Assembly (NCBI GenBank): GCA_938002955.1
Contig: CALLAA010000023.1
Coordinates: forward strand, 1-57,630
Length of the DNA stretch: 57,630 bases
From: an uncultured Acidimicrobiales bacterium
GTDB taxonomy: Bacteria; Actinomycetota; Acidimicrobiia; Acidimicrobiales; SHLQ01
Reading direction: 5' to 3'
The notes beneath the pieces are model-generated. The model did not search any database. It worked only from the letters and a program-made list of their open reading frames with translations, and was not told where the DNA came from. Positions within the stretch are counted from its first letter, which is position 1, and each line of letters opens with the position of its first letter. Shown one piece after another: positions 35,680 to 44,771 of the stretch. The translations under genes and the position numbers were made by a program.

Positions 35680-36570
35680 CTACTCGGTCGACTCGAGCGT
35701 TTCGATGAGACCCCAAGATTGATCGTTCTGTTCTGGCGATCCGATCAGGTTGAGCGCAATCTCGTCGACTCCGGCCGTTCGATAGGCATCGATTCCGGCC
35801 CGAACATCATCGGCGCTGCCGATCAGGACGAGGTCAGCTGCTTCGGTGGCGCCTTCGCGGTCCATGACGGCGCGGTACGACGGGAGCTGCGGATAGATCG
35901 CAAGCGCCTTGTTCGCCCAATCCCGAGCCTTCGCTGTTTCTTCATCGCTACCGGTGACAACGACGGAGACCCCCGCCACGACCTCACCGCCGCCACCGGA
36001 CTCGAGATGTGGACGTATGTGGTCGGCGATCGTCTTTGGCCCGGTCATCCACGTGATGGTTCCGCCACTTCGCTCCCCCGCCAAATTGAGCATCTTGGGC
36101 CCCAGCGCCGCAAGCATCAGACCGGGCGCCTCGCTCGGAACGGCGATTGCGGTGTTGTGGGAGACAAATTCACCCGAAACATCGACGGCGTCACCGGCCA
36201 GCAGCGGTTGCAGTGCATCGAGGTACTCCACGAACCTGCTGTATGGCTTGTCCCATGGAAGGCCCCATCGGCTGGTCACCACGGGTTTGTGGTTGACGCC
36301 GATACCGAGCGTAAAACGCCCGCCGCTGATCTGATTGAGTGTGCGCGACTGTTGGGCCATGGTCTGGGGAAGCATGGTTTGCATGGCCATGACCGAGGTC
36401 CCGAGTTCGATATCGGGAACGGCTGCGGCAACGGCCGCGAGCGTCATCATCGTGTCCGCGTTCATGACCTGGGGCGACCAATAGCGATACAACCCCGCAC
36501 CCTGCGCTCGGGTTGCGTTGGCGACACCGTCAGCGACGACTTGGGGTGAATCAAAAAGCGAGATCTTCAT
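35680..36570 (-). CDS. LLM-class F420-dependent oxidoreductase
   Basis: 296 residues of the luciferase-like monooxygenase fold, a TIM barrel. The pattern ELGTSVMAMQTMLPQTMAQQ with SGGRFTLGIGVNH is that of F420-dependent actinobacterial members (the TIGR03564-like group), in which the cofactor is F420H2 rather than FMN. Other blocks are LMLAALGPKMLNLAGERSGG (residues about 150-169) and VVAGVSVVVTG. The substrate is unknown. Its upstream region borders the divergent methyltransferase gene. Confidence 0.87.
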   Translation of the reverse strand: MKISLFDSPQVVADGVANATRAQGAGLYRYWSPQVMNADTMMTLAAVAAAVPDIELGTSVMAMQTMLPQTMAQQSRTLNQISGGRFTLGIGVNHKPVVTSRWGLPWDKPYSRFVEYLDALQPLLAGDAVDVSGEFVSHNTAIAVPSEAPGLMLAALGPKMLNLAGERSGGTITWMTGPKTIADHIRPHLESGGGGEVVAGVSVVVTGSDEETAKARDWANKALAIYPQLPSYRAVMDREGATEAADLVLIGSADDVRAGIDAYRTAGVDEIALNLIGSPEQNDQSWGLIETLESTE

Positions 36571-36654
36571 GGGCTACTGCTTACCAGGTGCACTCGTTGC
36601 CAGCTGCACTCTGCGGTCGCCTGCCGAGGTAGCGGCAACTGCCACACTGGGGCC

Positions 36655-37272
36655 GTGAACGATCCATCGCCCAACGCTCCCCGAACCTCGGACGCCGATC
36701 GCTGGGATGCCCGCTATCGGGACGCGCCCATTCCACAGCTGCTCTCGCCACCGGAGCTTGTGCGCACCGCCCTCGCCGACATTCCTACGTTGGCTCCGGT
36801 GCTCGACGTGGCCTGCGGCTGGGGCGATGCTGGCCTGTGGCTCGCCGATCGAGGCGCAGACGTCACCCTCACGGATGTATCGGCAGTCGCGCTCGCTGCC
36901 GTCGAAGCACGAGCGGCCGACGCTGGGCTCAGCGTCGACACCGTCGTTCGTGACCTGACAACCGGCGCGGTCCCCGTAGGGCCGTGGCATGCCATCACCT
37001 GCGTGCACTATCTCGATCGGACGCTCCTCCCCCGCCTTGGGGCTGTCCTCGCACCCGAGGGACGGCTCGTCGTTGCTATTGCGACGACGACGAACCTTGA
37101 ACGCCACGAACGCCCGTCGGCTCGATTCCTCGTAGAACCCGGCGAGTTACCCAACCTTGTTCCAGATCTCGACATCATCGAGTTCAGCGAAGGATGGCGT
37201 CGCAACGATGCCCACGAGGCCTGGCTCGTCGCGACACCACGGGCCGACGCCCGTCGTTCTGCGAACGGTTAG
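36655..37272 (+). CDS. Class I SAM-dependent methyltransferase (TehB-like)
   Basis: 205 residues. Motif I is PVLDVACGWGDAGLWLADRG, with an acidic residue closing the next strand (VTLTDVS). It begins with the WDARYRDAPIPQ segment, as in TehB-like and tellurite-resistance-type methyltransferases. The substrate cannot be predicted. The start is GTG 36655. The stop overlaps the menF stop in TTAG at 37269-37272. Confidence 0.82.
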   Translation: MNDPSPNAPRTSDADRWDARYRDAPIPQLLSPPELVRTALADIPTLAPVLDVACGWGDAGLWLADRGADVTLTDVSAVALAAVEARAADAGLSVDTVVRDLTTGAVPVGPWHAITCVHYLDRTLLPRLGAVLAPEGRLVVAIATTTNLERHERPSARFLVEPGELPNLVPDLDIIEFSEGWRRNDAHEAWLVATPRADARRSANG

Positions 37273-38495
37273 GCACCGAGGAACGTCCCGAGCATCGCTC
37301 GGAACTTTGCTTGTGTCTCCTCGAGTTCGGCTTGTGGATCGCTTTGCGCCACCACCCCGACCCCAGCCGCGATCGTGGCGTGATTCGCGCGAACCTGCGC
37401 GGTTCGGACCGACACGGCGAACTGTCCGTTCCCCGACGAATCAACCCAGCCCGAGGGACCGCCATAGCGACCCCGGTCGAAACCTTCGAGCTCCTCGATG
37501 AGTTCGACCGCATCAGCTTGCGGCGCGCCGCCGAGAGCCGGCGTTGGGTGCACGGCGTCGACGAGGTCGAGAATCGATGCCGCTGGCTCGGACAACACGC
37601 CCTCGACGAGCGTCCCGAGGTGGTGCACGTTGGCGAGCGTCAACGTGGAGGGCTCCGGCTCAGCATCGACGTACGAGCAGAACGGCAGCAACTCGGTGAG
37701 GAGCCAGTCGATCGTGATCTGATGCTCGACCCGATCCTTGGCCGACGCGTGCAACGACGCAATCTGTTGGGCGTCGACGTCAGGGTCGGTGGACCGAGCC
37801 GCCGTACCGGCGAGCGGATGGGCCCGCACTATTCGGTCGATCCGACTCACGAGAAGTTCCGGCGACGCACCGACGAAACCATCGATCGAAAAGACCATCG
37901 CCTCGGCAAATCGTTCCGCCAGGCTGGCCACGATTCGGGCCAGCGAAAAGTCGGCGTTGGCCTTCAAGATGAGTTCGCGGGCCAGGACCGCCTTCTGCAA
38001 CTCGCTCGATGCGATCCGGTCTCTGGCGATAGCCACGACATCGTCGCGCCATGCCTCTGCTGTGCGCCCAAGGTGCACGGTGACCTCGGTTGGCCGCGAC
38101 GAAATCGGCTCGGACAGCAGGGCGTCGACCTCCGTGCCGATGCTGTCGATCGATCGCCCATCGAGTGCTGTTGCAAACCGGATGCCGCCCGATTCGCCGA
38201 GCACGACCGATGGGACCAGGACCAGTCCGTCAGCGTCCCGATCGAACGGCAGTGTCACGAATCCGACCGGACCCGTACCTGCCCGACCAACATCGTCGGT
38301 ACCCGAGAGGTCATGCAAGTGCGCGGTGACGGCCTCGACCGACGTGCCGAGACGCAGCGGGATGTGTTCGGCGGGGCCGATGCCAACCACGGTGATCTCG
38401 GGCGACCGCCAGAGCATGCCCGAGGCAGCACCGAGTGCGACGAGGTCCACCTCGGCGAGTGGACCGTTGTCGAGAAGAACCGTCGTAGAGCTCAC
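37269..38495 (-). CDS. menF: Isochorismate synthase
   Basis: 408 residues of the chorismate-utilising enzyme family. The C-terminal catalytic half has the general base Lys region SELQKAVLARELIL, HPLAGTAARS, AKDRVEHQI, HPTPALGGAP and RYGGPSGWVDSSGNGQFAVSVRTA (residues about 340-363). These fit isochorismate synthases of the MenF/DhbC/EntC group. Menaquinone is the likely end product, as respiration in actinobacteria normally uses it. No other men gene is in the window, and siderophore synthesis is not excluded. Confidence 0.88.
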   Translation of the reverse strand: MSSTTVLLDNGPLAEVDLVALGAASGMLWRSPEITVVGIGPAEHIPLRLGTSVEAVTAHLHDLSGTDDVGRAGTGPVGFVTLPFDRDADGLVLVPSVVLGESGGIRFATALDGRSIDSIGTEVDALLSEPISSRPTEVTVHLGRTAEAWRDDVVAIARDRIASSELQKAVLARELILKANADFSLARIVASLAERFAEAMVFSIDGFVGASPELLVSRIDRIVRAHPLAGTAARSTDPDVDAQQIASLHASAKDRVEHQITIDWLLTELLPFCSYVDAEPEPSTLTLANVHHLGTLVEGVLSEPAASILDLVDAVHPTPALGGAPQADAVELIEELEGFDRGRYGGPSGWVDSSGNGQFAVSVRTAQVRANHATIAAGVGVVAQSDPQAELEETQAKFRAMLGTFLGA

Positions 38496-38527
38496 ACTCC
38501 GAGCGTACGCGGCGGCACACTGGATAG

Positions 38528-38980
38528 GTGAAGCACAGCAGCGAACTCATTGTGCAAGCCGACCCAGCGGTTGTCGCCGAGGTCCTTGCCGACCTCGCCA
38601 CGTATCCGTCCTGGAACGACTTGGTGAGCAGCGCCGAACCAGTCGAGCAAGACGCAGGCGACCCCGGACCCGCGTGGCTCACGACCCTTCGAGCCCAGGT
38701 CGGTCCCTTCGCCCGCTCCAAACAACTTCGATTCGTTCGTGACCGCCACGACGACCACGACGACCATTCGTTGGTTCGGTTCGTCCGTCGTGAGCTCGAT
38801 GGACGCGATCATGCCGCGTGGATCATGGAGGCCGAAGTCGAGCCCGTGGCGAGCATTTGCTCGGTGACACTCACCCTGTCCTACGAGGGCGGCCTGTGGA
38901 TTCCCGCCCTCGGAAGTGTGCTGCACTCTGCGATAGAACGTGCAACCGTCCGACTACCGGCATACGTGGAGCAACGATGA
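38528..38980 (+). CDS. SRPBCC family protein
   Basis: 150 residues of the START-like/polyketide cyclase fold, recognised from IVQADPAVVAEVLADLATYPSWNDLV (residues about 7-32), the typical N-terminal block, followed by strands and a long C-terminal helix (IPALGSVLHSAIERATVRLPAYVE, residues about 122-146). Such proteins bind lipids or small hydrophobic ligands. The start is GTG. Its stop overlaps the ATG of the next gene (ATGA at 38977-38980). The pairing with a thioesterase hints at acyl or lipid handling. Confidence 0.82.
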   Translation: MKHSSELIVQADPAVVAEVLADLATYPSWNDLVSSAEPVEQDAGDPGPAWLTTLRAQVGPFARSKQLRFVRDRHDDHDDHSLVRFVRRELDGRDHAAWIMEAEVEPVASICSVTLTLSYEGGLWIPALGSVLHSAIERATVRLPAYVEQR

Positions 38981-39780
38981 GCCCGAACTTCGACCGTGCG
39001 GTCGCCCTCACGAGCGAGGACGCGAGAGAGTCCAACGACATGCGCTGGAGTGGACATATGACGAAGGACTGGTCGATCGGTCCGGTCCCGAACGGCGGAT
39101 ACACCTCCGCCTTGCAGCTGCACGCCCTGCTGAGCCATACGGGCTACCCGGTCGCGTCGTCGCTCACGACGCACTATTACCGTCCGACTATCGGCGGTGA
39201 GGATTGCACGATCCACACCCGAATTCAGCGCGCTGGTCGAACAACCACCCACGCCGACGCCACCCTCACACAAGATGGCAAGATCCGCGCTCGCACGGTC
39301 GCGGTGCTCGGGGACTACCCGGCCGACGACGTGGTACTCCCAACGCAACCGCCACGGATCGCTCCGCCCGACGCGTGCGAGGCACGGGACCCCAAGAGCC
39401 AAGGCCTCAACATGTCGCTCATGGACTCGCTCGAGATCCGTCTCGATACCACCGTCGACAACATCGATGCAGAGGGCGGCGCCGTTATCGATGCGTGGGT
39501 CCGGTTTCGTGACGAGCGACCCAACGATGCCCTCGCGATGGCGCTGTTCGTCGATTCGTTTCCTCCCGCTGTGTTGATGGCAGTTACCAACGCTGGCTGG
39601 GTTCCCACGATCGAGATGACCACCCATATACGCGCCGCCGCCGCCGACGGTTGGATCCAGGGTCGGGTGACGACCGCAAACGTTCGCGGCGGGACGTTGG
39701 TCGAAGACGTTCAGCTCTGGGATAGCTCGGGAACACTCGTTGCCGAGGCTCGACAGCTCGCGCTACTCCGAACGCAATAA
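38977..39780 (+). CDS. Acyl-CoA thioesterase (hot-dog, TesB-like)
   Basis: 267 residues holding two hot-dog folds, as in the PF13622 group. The N-terminal half contains WSIGPVPNGGYTSALQLHAL and SLTTHYYRPTIGGEDCTIHTRI, the core helix and strand; the C-terminal half contains AMALFVDSFPPAVLMA and TIEMTTHIRA. It probably hydrolyses acyl-CoA thioesters; chain length cannot be told. Start ATG 38977 couples to the SRPBCC gene. A related gene lies at 51720-52544. Confidence 0.85.
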   Translation: MSPNFDRAVALTSEDARESNDMRWSGHMTKDWSIGPVPNGGYTSALQLHALLSHTGYPVASSLTTHYYRPTIGGEDCTIHTRIQRAGRTTTHADATLTQDGKIRARTVAVLGDYPADDVVLPTQPPRIAPPDACEARDPKSQGLNMSLMDSLEIRLDTTVDNIDAEGGAVIDAWVRFRDERPNDALAMALFVDSFPPAVLMAVTNAGWVPTIEMTTHIRAAAADGWIQGRVTTANVRGGTLVEDVQLWDSSGTLVAEARQLALLRTQ

Positions 39781-39805
39781 CACGATCACGCGGCAGAAGG
39801 ATCAG

Positions 39806-40300
39806 TTACAGCGTTTCGACCGCTGCCCAGCACAGCCAGATCAGCAAGATCGCTACGCCGATCGCGAACTGCGCCAAGGTGCTGACCCCAAAACCCTTCG
39901 CCACCGCAATGGTCGACCCCTTGGCAACCTCCCAGTCGCCCTTCTCGTAGTACTCGGCGAGCGCGATGCCGACGACGGCTCCAACGACCAGCCCAACCAC
40001 AGGGATCACGAAGAAGCCAATGATGGCGCCGATTCCAGCAGCGAGTTGTGCCTTGCTCGACGCTCCGGCACCCGCCGCTGCCTGTTTGGGTAACACCACG
40101 CCGAGGACGAGCGCCAAGACCGTGAACAGCGAAATCACGATGGTGACGCCGATGCCGAGCGCATCGAACCCGAACGAGAACCCATAAGCGATCGTGCCGA
40201 CCCACATCAAGACGATCCCGGGCAGGATCGGGAACAAGGTGCCGGCCAAGCCGATCAGCATCATGATGAGGACGATGATCGTCACCACGAGGTCAGACAC
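39806..40300 (-). CDS. DUF456 family membrane protein
   Basis: 164 residues from GTG 40300, which has GGAGG 7 bases upstream. Four hydrophobic segments are seen: LVVTIIVLIMMLIGLAGTLF, IVLMWVGTIAYGF, IGVTIVISLFTVLALVLGVV and GIGAIIGFFVIPVVGLVVGAVVG. The LFPILPGIVLMW and VGALVG-like patterns are those of DUF456. The family has no known function. Its start lies inside the last eight bases of thiD, so it is translationally coupled to it. Confidence 0.85.
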   Translation of the reverse strand: MSDLVVTIIVLIMMLIGLAGTLFPILPGIVLMWVGTIAYGFSFGFDALGIGVTIVISLFTVLALVLGVVLPKQAAAGAGASSKAQLAAGIGAIIGFFVIPVVGLVVGAVVGIALAEYYEKGDWEVAKGSTIAVAKGFGVSTLAQFAIGVAILLIWLCWAAVETL

Positions 40301-41111
40301 GTCGATCCTCCAAAAGAGCGGTCGGAACGAAGTGATCGATGGGACCTCGACCGGCCCCGAGTCTCCAGTTCGCACCCGATTGCAGTCCGGCGTGCACGTA
40401 CCCGGCCGCCGCGTCGATGGCGTCGTCGATGCTCCAGCCGCTCGCCAAGAGCGCTGTGGTCGCCGCCGACAAGCTGCAGCCGGTGCCCAGAACATTGTCG
40501 GTCGGCACCCGACGCCGACGGCTATGCCGTTCACCGTCCGAATCGACGATCGTGTCGATCGACTCGTCGCCGAGGAGCAACCCGGTGATGACCACGACGT
40601 CGGGCCCCATGGATTGCAAACGCCGGCCGGCGTCGACTGCGCTGGCTTCGTCGTCGATCTGCACTCCGGCAAGTAAGGCAGCTTCGGCGACGTTCGGCGT
40701 GATGATGTCGGCGTGAGGAAACAGCAGGTCGATGTATGCCTGGGGCACCTCGTCGGCGAGCATGGGGACCCCGTTTGATGTGACGAGGACCGGGTCGATC
40801 ACCATGGTTCCTAGCGTGTGCACTCGAGCGGCTACCGCCTCGATCGCCGGCACGGAAAACAGCAGGCCGGTCTTGGTTGCCCCGATGGCGAAATCGGCCG
40901 CGAGCGCATCGAGTTGGGACCCAACGAAGGCACCATCGAGCGTTTCGACACCGACGATCCCGGTGGTGTTTTGTGCGGTCACGACGGTGACGGCAAAGAC
41001 TCCGTGCACACGATGGGCAGCAAAGGTGGCAAGATCCGCTCCCAGACCGGCGTTTCCACCGCTGTCGGTGCCGGCGATTGTGCAGGCGATCGGCGGCGAA
41101 TTTGTGCTCAT
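40293..41111 (-). CDS. thiD: Hydroxymethylpyrimidine/phosphomethylpyrimidine kinase
   Basis: 272 residues from ATG 41111 (MSTNSPP); an earlier in-frame ATG at 41132 cannot be excluded. The ribokinase fold has GTDSGGNAGLGADLATFAAH at the N-terminus and the anion-hole motif DNVLGTGCSLSAAT at the C-terminus, both diagnostic of ThiD. The enzyme phosphorylates HMP and then HMP-P for thiamine synthesis. No TPP riboswitch is visible in the upstream 180 bases. Confidence 0.9.
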   Translation of the reverse strand: MSTNSPPIACTIAGTDSGGNAGLGADLATFAAHRVHGVFAVTVVTAQNTTGIVGVETLDGAFVGSQLDALAADFAIGATKTGLLFSVPAIEAVAARVHTLGTMVIDPVLVTSNGVPMLADEVPQAYIDLLFPHADIITPNVAEAALLAGVQIDDEASAVDAGRRLQSMGPDVVVITGLLLGDESIDTIVDSDGERHSRRRRVPTDNVLGTGCSLSAATTALLASGWSIDDAIDAAAGYVHAGLQSGANWRLGAGRGPIDHFVPTALLEDRRV

Positions 41112-41292
41112 TTCGTACTTCTTTACGCCCATGCGCGCACAACCCTATGACAGATGCCACACTGGCAACGGAACGTCATTTCATGGCTGGCGCCGGACCC
41201 CTCCTCGGCTCCAGCCATGGTGGCGTCAACGGTGGCGTGAATCGTGGCGTCGACCGGAACGGACTCAGCTGCGAAAGAGCTTTGCTCGGTGA

Positions 41293-41796
41293 TCATGTTG
41301 CGCTGGCACGGCGCTCGGAGCGCCCGGGCCAGAACAGGCCAGCCAAGATCAGTACGACTCCGCTGATAATCCCGAGAAGAACCCAATTCGGCCCCTCGCT
41401 GATGTCGACGAGCGAGACCATTTCGTTGTCGCTATCGGGGTCGAAGAAGAACTGGTAGGCGTCGGTTTGAATATCCCCGTCCGGAGCGAGCTCGGTATGG
41501 GTGACGATGTACGGGCCAGCTTCGGTGAGCGCAGGAAACTCCGCTACTGCAACCCGATCTCCCCGTTCGAGGGTCGTTGGGCCGACCTCGATCGCCACCC
41601 CGTTGCCATCGGCGAGCGAAATCTTGCTCGATTGAACCGTCGCAAAGAACGAAATCTGGATGCTGTCCACGGTCCCGCCGTATTCGAGACCCCGATCTGG
41701 CGACCGTTGCCAAACCTCGGTGTGCGCACCGAGCGGGGCAACAAAGGCGGCGCTCGCAGCGAGGAGAAGGAGGAAGAACGAGAGTCGAAGACGCAC
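41293..41796 (-). CDS. CopC-like exported protein with C-terminal anchor
   Basis: 167 residues. A signal peptide (residues about 4-24) is followed by a CopC-type beta domain: the mature N-terminus is near GAHTEVWQRSPDRGLEY, with His where CopC has its N-terminal copper ligand. A single helix (WVLLGIISGVVLILAGLFWP) near the end anchors it. Actinobacterial CopC-like proteins are often fused to a CopD channel; here only the short C-terminal anchor is present. Copper binding is plausible but unproven. Confidence 0.75.
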   Translation of the reverse strand: MRLRLSFFLLLLAASAAFVAPLGAHTEVWQRSPDRGLEYGGTVDSIQISFFATVQSSKISLADGNGVAIEVGPTTLERGDRVAVAEFPALTEAGPYIVTHTELAPDGDIQTDAYQFFFDPDSDNEMVSLVDISEGPNWVLLGIISGVVLILAGLFWPGRSERRASAT

Positions 41797-41826
41797 GCTG
41801 CCAGGCTACCGCCGGGACCCGGAGTC

Positions 41827-42456
41827 CTACTGTCGGTCGAACACCCCGTAGCGCACGTCGATCCCCTCGTACTCGCTGTGTCCCGGTAGGTACGGGTGTG
41901 CCGCGGTCACCTCAACAATGGACCATGTCCCGTCGGCGGCGAGCGCGTCGAACGCGGCTTGGGTGTTGCGGCTCTCGAACAGGTCGGTCCGTTGGCTCAC
42001 GACGATCGTGCCGCCCGGTTCGACCAACCGAGAAAATTCGCGGCACACAGCCTCGACTTCTGGCAGGTACGTCATGACCCCGACGCAGATCAGCCCCGCG
42101 AAACTCGCCTCGAGCAGATCGGTCGGAAGCGCCGTGAAGTCCACTTCTGCGAGTGCATGATATGCGCCGGTGGTCGCCGCGATATCGAGCAGCGCAGGGG
42201 AGACATCGACCCCGACAACGTCGTGATAGCCGAGGGACGCGAGCGCCGTACCGACCTTGCCGCTTCCGCACCCAACGTCGAGAATCTGGCCTTCGGGGTC
42301 GGTCCGCGACGCCAACATTTTGGCGGCCACGACCGGCGCCTCGTACCCCCACGAGTCGGTGTCGACGTCGTAGGTCGGCGACCACTCGTTGTAGATCGAG
42401 CGAATCGTCTCGGAATCGCTCGCGAACTGTTCGGCAAGTCCCTCTTCACGAGCCAC
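41827..42456 (-). CDS. Class I SAM-dependent methyltransferase
   Basis: 209 residues. Motif I is ILDVGCGSGKVGTALASLGY, then VVGVDVSPALLDIAATTGAY, motif IV ICVGVMTYLPEVEAV and PGGTIVVSQRTDLF. The N-terminal IRSIYNEWSPTYDVDTDSWGYEAP fits the Williams-Beuren-27-like group. Substrate unknown. The start is GTG 42456, which shares one base with the TAG of the upstream aldolase gene, so the two are co-translated. Confidence 0.82.
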   Translation of the reverse strand: MAREEGLAEQFASDSETIRSIYNEWSPTYDVDTDSWGYEAPVVAAKMLASRTDPEGQILDVGCGSGKVGTALASLGYHDVVGVDVSPALLDIAATTGAYHALAEVDFTALPTDLLEASFAGLICVGVMTYLPEVEAVCREFSRLVEPGGTIVVSQRTDLFESRNTQAAFDALAADGTWSIVEVTAAHPYLPGHSEYEGIDVRYGVFDRQ

Positions 42457-43241
42457 TAGTAGCCGCCGCCAGCCCCAGCGTCGTCAACCTCGGCGTCGCG
42501 GCCAATCGATAGCGCGTCGACGAGGTTGGTGCGCATCGCGGTCAGGTCGGTCGTCACGACAACCATCCGGAAGCCCCGCTCGATGCGATCCGGGGTGATC
42601 TGTGGAGTTGCGTGGATGCCCGGAACCACACCATGGGCATTGCATCGTTCGACGATGTGATCGAGCGCGTCGGTGAAGGACGGGTCGGTCGTTCCGCGCC
42701 CGAGCCCCATCGATACACCGAGGTCCATAGGACCAACGTAGATCGCATTGACGTTCTCGGTAGCCAAGATTGCATCGATATTCTCCACGGCTTGCACGGT
42801 CTCGATCATCGGGATGATCTCGACGTGGTCGTTCGCGACGTCCGCATAATCGGGTCCTTCGAGTGGCTGGGCTCGGATCGGACCAGAACTGCGCGAGCCC
42901 CGCGGGGCATACATGCCACGAGTAATGGCTTGCTCGGCTTCCTCGGCGGTGTTGACCATCGGCACGATGACCGCCATGGCACCGGCATCGAGCACCTTCC
43001 CAATGATGCCCGGTTCGTTCCACGGCACACGAACAGTGGCGGTCGAACCACCGAGGCTCAGGGCTTGCAACATCGGCACCATCGACGTGTAGTCGATCAG
43101 CCCGTGCTGCATATCGACGCACACAAAGTCGTACCCGACATTGCCAACGACCTCTGCAGTCACCGACGAGGGAACGCTCAACCAAGACCCGATTGCGGGG
43201 GTTCCGGCGGCGAAAGCTTCACGAAGAGGATTAGGGCGCAT
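42456..43241 (-). CDS. HpcH/HpaI family aldolase
   Basis: 261 residues of the phosphoenolpyruvate-binding barrel. Blocks are GYDFVCVDMQHGLIDY, VRVPWNEPGIIGKVLDAGAMAVIVPMVN (residues about 70-97), the metal-binding Glu in IPMIETVQAVENI, and Asp in YVGPMDLGVSMG. Members cleave 4-hydroxy-2-oxo-acids to pyruvate plus an aldehyde, as in aromatic or sugar acid breakdown. Its substrate is not shown by sequence. It is co-transcribed with the following methyltransferase. Confidence 0.87.
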   Translation of the reverse strand: MRPNPLREAFAAGTPAIGSWLSVPSSVTAEVVGNVGYDFVCVDMQHGLIDYTSMVPMLQALSLGGSTATVRVPWNEPGIIGKVLDAGAMAVIVPMVNTAEEAEQAITRGMYAPRGSRSSGPIRAQPLEGPDYADVANDHVEIIPMIETVQAVENIDAILATENVNAIYVGPMDLGVSMGLGRGTTDPSFTDALDHIVERCNAHGVVPGIHATPQITPDRIERGFRMVVVTTDLTAMRTNLVDALSIGRDAEVDDAGAGGGY

Positions 43242-43378
43242 GACCCGACGCTACCCCACCAATCGCGTCATCAAAGTCTCCGAGAAATTCGTTGCTCCCA
43301 TCGCCGCTTTGGCGCAAACTATCCCACAAGCTCTTCCCCCTGGACGAGCGTTCAGTTTTGTATAGACGGGAGCCATCG

Positions 43379-44539
43379 GTGCCTTCTTCGTTCGACCCTT
43401 CCAGCCCACGTCCAACCGCACAAGGGCCTGAGGCACCGGGGCGCTACACGCTCGCCGCCGATGGCACCTCGAACCGCTTGCTCTTTGCGAACGGTTCAGC
43501 ATCGCGCGTGCTGCACCCGATCTGGTTGCGCGAACGCACCGAGGAAGACGGCACGATCGATACGGGCAGCATGCAACGGCTCTACGATCCAGCGCTTCTC
43601 GATCCCGATCTGCGCGCAGAGGCAATCGAGGGTTCCGACGATGCCACAACCGTGACCTGGTCTGACGGCCACGTGCAACGCATCGATCACCTCGCGATCG
43701 CTCGCGAGCTCGGCTGGGAACACGACCCGGTCGATATCCCCAAGGCGGTCGCGTGGTCGGTCGAGCCTTCGCCGTTTCCACGGGTTGCGTGGCCGGCCGA
43801 GGGAGATGACGCTGCGGTACTCGCTGCACTGGATGCCTTTTGGACCCACGGCTTTGTTGTCTTCACCGGCACACCCACCGAACCCGGCTCGCTAGAGCAG
43901 ATCGCCTGCAGGTTCGGCATCGTTCGCGAGACCAACTTTGGCCTCTTGTTCGACGTCTTCTCCAAGCCGAACCCGGTCGACCTCGCTTACACCCCGATCG
44001 AGCTCAAAGCCCATACCGACAACCCCTACCGCCGACCGGTACCGAGCATCCAGTTTCTCCACTGCCTCGTCAACGATGCAACGGGTGGCGAATCGACGCT
44101 CGTCGACGGGATGGCGGCTTCAGAGGACTACGCCGCCATCGACCCCGACGGCCACAAGGCGCTCACCGAGACCATGGTGACCTACCGCTATCACTATGCA
44201 AACGAACGTCTGGCGAGCCGGTCGCCGATCATCGAGACCGACACGGACGGATCCTTCGCCGGCATTCGCAACTCGGACCGACTCGACTTCGTCGATGCGG
44301 TCGACGCCGACACCCTCGACATTTTCTTCCGGGCACGCGCCGGGCTTCGAACGCTCTTGAACGACCCGTCACGTCGAGCGACGTTCTTGCTCGCACCCGG
44401 TGACGTCATGATGATGAACAACCGACGTCTGCTCCACGGGCGTAACAGCTACGAGCTCGAATCGGGCATGCGTCACCTGCAGGGGTGTTATATCGAGCTC
44501 GACGGACCCGACATGCTCCGCAAGCAGCTCGCGCTGTAA
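43379..44539 (+). CDS. Gamma-butyrobetaine hydroxylase-like dioxygenase
   Basis: 386 residues from GTG 43379, preceded by GGGAG and a TATAGA box; the frame is open to 43292. An N-terminal DUF971-type domain (HPIWLRERTEEDG) is followed by a TauD-type barrel. The iron ligands are H212 and D214 in KAHTDNPYR and H353 in LLHGRNSY. This is the domain order of gamma-butyrobetaine and trimethyllysine hydroxylases, which use 2-oxoglutarate and Fe(II). Carnitine-related chemistry is suggested, but the substrate is not certain. Confidence 0.87.
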   Translation: MPSSFDPSSPRPTAQGPEAPGRYTLAADGTSNRLLFANGSASRVLHPIWLRERTEEDGTIDTGSMQRLYDPALLDPDLRAEAIEGSDDATTVTWSDGHVQRIDHLAIARELGWEHDPVDIPKAVAWSVEPSPFPRVAWPAEGDDAAVLAALDAFWTHGFVVFTGTPTEPGSLEQIACRFGIVRETNFGLLFDVFSKPNPVDLAYTPIELKAHTDNPYRRPVPSIQFLHCLVNDATGGESTLVDGMAASEDYAAIDPDGHKALTETMVTYRYHYANERLASRSPIIETDTDGSFAGIRNSDRLDFVDAVDADTLDIFFRARAGLRTLLNDPSRRATFLLAPGDVMMMNNRRLLHGRNSYELESGMRHLQGCYIELDGPDMLRKQLAL

Positions 44540-44590
44540 CGACTCAGCTCGGCTCCGAGAGCCCCGTTTGCCGTCGGGTGTTGCGGCTCT

Positions 44591-44637
44591 GTCACCTCAA
44601 TATTTCCGGAGTGTTTCCTGTGTTTCGCGCCTGTTTC
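44591..44637. promoter_or_regulatory. GlnR-like operator array upstream of the first amt
   Basis: On the + strand GTCAC, ATTTC and GTTTC follow each other with exactly 6 bases between, at 44591, 44602 and 44613, then GTTTC at 44622 and GTTTC at 44633 (6 apart). That is an 11-base period, the known spacing of GlnR boxes in actinobacteria (GTnAC-n6-GAAAC type). It lies about 135 bases before the amt start. GlnR itself is not in the window. Confidence 0.6.
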
Positions 44638-44771
44638 GTGATGGTGAACAGCGCCTACCGGACGCCGACATATGCACACGTCTTCGCCAAGGTGTTTCCA
44701 GGCATCACAGCGTCGTGATGCCACCCATCACGGAGTTCCGAAAGACGGAGCCCCAATTCTGAGGAGACAGA

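Noticed and set aside
37194-38531. A 445-residue open frame on the + strand
   Set aside because: Antisense to the well-supported menF gene, with no family features.
41112-41292. TPP riboswitch before thiD
   Set aside because: No CTGAGA...ACCTGAT-type core is visible; only short imperfect 12-base repeats are present.
42612-43655. A 347-residue open frame on the + strand
   Set aside because: Antisense to the HpcH aldolase and overlapping the dioxygenase start; Arg/His-rich and unrecognisable.
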